In this document: in pieces, positions 5,200 through 6,539 of the stretch
How positions within the stretch are numbered: the stretch's first letter is position 1
Layout: every line of letters begins with the position of its first letter
Assembly: GCA_964585225.1 (NCBI GenBank)
Contig: CAZPCZ010000073.1
Span: 1 to 6,539 of the forward strand
Length of the DNA: 6,539 nt
Direction: 5' to 3'
Source: CAZPCZ01 sp964585225
GTDB lineage: Bacteria > Patescibacteriota > Patescibacteriia > JACPHY01
Made by a program: the position numbers and the translations under genes
Notes under the pieces: generated by a model
What the model was told of the DNA's origin: nothing
What the model saw: only the letters and a program-made list of their open reading frames with translations
Databases searched by the model: none

Positions 5200-6539
5200 A
5201 TGGATGAAGAACGCCGAGCGAAGGGCATCTTGTTCTTCGCACTCTTCTGGATCTTTGTCGCCGGCGGCCTCTTCGCCGCCTACAGGTACTGGTGGGCACC
5301 CCGCAAGGCGGCGGAGCTCGAAGACAGCACCAGCTCGAAGGCCGCGTGCAAGACCACGGTCCGGTTCCGACTCGACAGCTTCTCCGGCTACGCGGTCTAC
5401 CGATCGCCGGCCATGAAGGAGCTCCTGCGCGATCAGGGGATCTGCCTCACGCTCGAGGACGACAAGGCGGACTACAATGCCCGGATGCAAGCGCTCCGGG
5501 ACGACGAGGCCGACCTCGCCGTCTTCACGGTCGATTCCCAACTCAAGGCGGGGATGCGGTTCGGCGACAAGATGCCCGCGACCGTCGTCATGGTCATTGA
5601 CCAGACGAAGGGCGCGGACGCGGTCGTCGCATACGCGAGCGGTCTCTCGAAGCTCGAGGACCTGAACCACCCCGACGCGCGGTTCGTGTTCACGCCGAAC
5701 TCGCCGAGCGAGTTCCTAGCACGGATCATCGTCGGGCAGCTCTCGCTCCCGCGCCTCCCCGAGAAGTGGTACAAGGAGGCGGACGGCGCAGAGGATGTCC
5801 TGAAGAAGCTCCGAGCGGCAGACCCGAAGCAGCGGTACGCCTACGTCCTGTGGGAGCCGCAACTCTCGCAGGCGCTGAAGGTGAAGGGCGTGAAGCAGCT
5901 CTTCGGGAGCGGGCAGTGTAACAACTGCGTCGTGGACGTGCTCGTTGCGAGCAGGAAGTTCCTTGCCGACAAGCCGGATGTCGTCCGGGCCGTCGTCGAG
6001 CAGTACTTCCGCGCGCTCCACTCGTACACGTCATCCCCGAACGGCATCGCCGACCTCCTCGCGGAGGACGCGAAGGCGCTCGGAGCGCCGCTCGCAGCGG
6101 ATGAGCTCAAGCGCCTCGTCAACGGCATCGAGTTCAAGGGCGTGATGGACAATTACGTCCACTTCGGACTCGCGCCGCCGATGCAGGGCGTGCAGCCGCT
6201 CGATGACATCTTCGAGTACGTCGGCAGCATCCTCGTACGTACGAGCGCGATTCCGTCGAACCTGTACAAGGGCCAGGCGAATCGCCTCTACTACGACGCG
6301 ATCATCGGCAAGCTGCACGCGGAGGGGTTCCACCCCGGGAAGAAGCAGGAGCTCGTCTCCGGCTTCGGACCGGGCGTCGGGGATCTCGCCGCGGCGCATG
6401 CGGTGGAGGAGTTGCCGGTGCTACCGGATGCAGAGTGGGCGAAGCTCACCCCCGTCGGGACCGCGCGGGTGCCACCGATTGGCTTCCGCCGCGGAACCGC
6501 AGAGATCAGCGAGCTCTCGTCCGCCGACCTCGACGCGCT
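5200..6539 (+). CDS. Membrane-anchored solute-binding protein with an incipient OmpA-like domain; 3' end cut by window edge
   Basis: There are 446 codons before the edge, with no stop. ATG at 5200 is preceded by SD AAGGAGG (5186-5192) at 7-nt spacing. An N-terminal uncleaved-type membrane helix (about residues 9-31, ILFFALFWIFVAGGLFAAY) is followed by basic YWWAPRK. From about residue 48 comes a TauA/NMT1-like solute-binding domain: DSFSGYAVYRSPAM, then DEADLAVFTVDSQLKAG and similar. It contains a CNNC (CxxC) at 240-243. At about 424-446 VPPIGFRRGTAEISELSSADL looks like the first strand and helix of an OmpA-like domain, mirroring the gene at 2053. The protein would be tethered to the membrane and, probably, to peptidoglycan. 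It lacks the cleavable signal of its paralogue. The ligand is unknown. Confidence 0.82.
   Translation, partial: MDEERRAKGILFFALFWIFVAGGLFAAYRYWWAPRKAAELEDSTSSKAACKTTVRFRLDSFSGYAVYRSPAMKELLRDQGICLTLEDDKADYNARMQALRDDEADLAVFTVDSQLKAGMRFGDKMPATVVMVIDQTKGADAVVAYASGLSKLEDLNHPDARFVFTPNSPSEFLARIIVGQLSLPRLPEKWYKEADGAEDVLKKLRAADPKQRYAYVLWEPQLSQALKVKGVKQLFGSGQCNNCVVDVLVASRKFLADKPDVVRAVVEQYFRALHSYTSSPNGIADLLAEDAKALGAPLAADELKRLVNGIEFKGVMDNYVHFGLAPPMQGVQPLDDIFEYVGSILVRTSAIPSNLYKGQANRLYYDAIIGKLHAEGFHPGKKQELVSGFGPGVGDLAAAHAVEELPVLPDAEWAKLTPVGTARVPPIGFRRGTAEISELSSADLDA

Overview
The window holds two divergent transcription units in GC-rich bacterial DNA. The left part, on the minus strand, is the near-universal block secE - nusG - rplK - rplA (rplA is cut by the left edge). 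The right part, on the plus strand, is an accessory cell-envelope gene set: a secreted solute-binding protein fused to an OmpA-like peptidoglycan-binding domain, a von Willebrand factor A (VWA) protein with a C-terminal membrane anchor, and a second solute-binding protein that is membrane-anchored at its N-terminus and begins an OmpA-like domain as the window ends. Nothing gives the organism outright. The wording of NusG and L11, the 61-residue one-helix SecE, and the spacers packed with short AT-rich words remind me most of GC-rich Patescibacteria (CPR). That is recollection only; Gemmatimonadota or a similar phylum cannot be excluded.

Region by region: 1-156 is the start of rplA. Positions 157-280, 716-806 and 1356-1472 are the spacers of the ribosomal block. 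Each is almost entirely one long inverted repeat built from a short word that is different in every spacer. Each hairpin base lies at the stop codon of the upstream gene and within about 3-17 nt of the next start codon. The secE leader (about 1659-1806) carries a fourth such hairpin plus a minus-strand intrinsic-terminator-like hairpin. Between the divergent genes (1807-2052) lie a weak minus-strand promoter candidate, a 26-bp imperfect palindrome, a plus-strand promoter with an extended -10 element, and a leader hairpin beside the Shine-Dalgarno (SD) sequence. Positions 4880-5199 contain no gene but about five hairpins, including an 80-nt intergenic element starting GTGTCATCCTGAGC.

How it may work together: the minus-strand genes supply core translation, transcription-coupling and secretion functions. 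The plus-strand genes look like one envelope-associated sensing or capture system. Two solute-binding domains are held outside the membrane by peptidoglycan-binding domains, and the VWA protein is a likely metal-dependent adaptor. No permease or ATPase gene is visible, so a conventional ABC importer is not shown. The most unusual features are the hairpin-filled spacers in genes without visible SD sequences, and the SBP-OmpA / VWA / SBP-OmpA arrangement.
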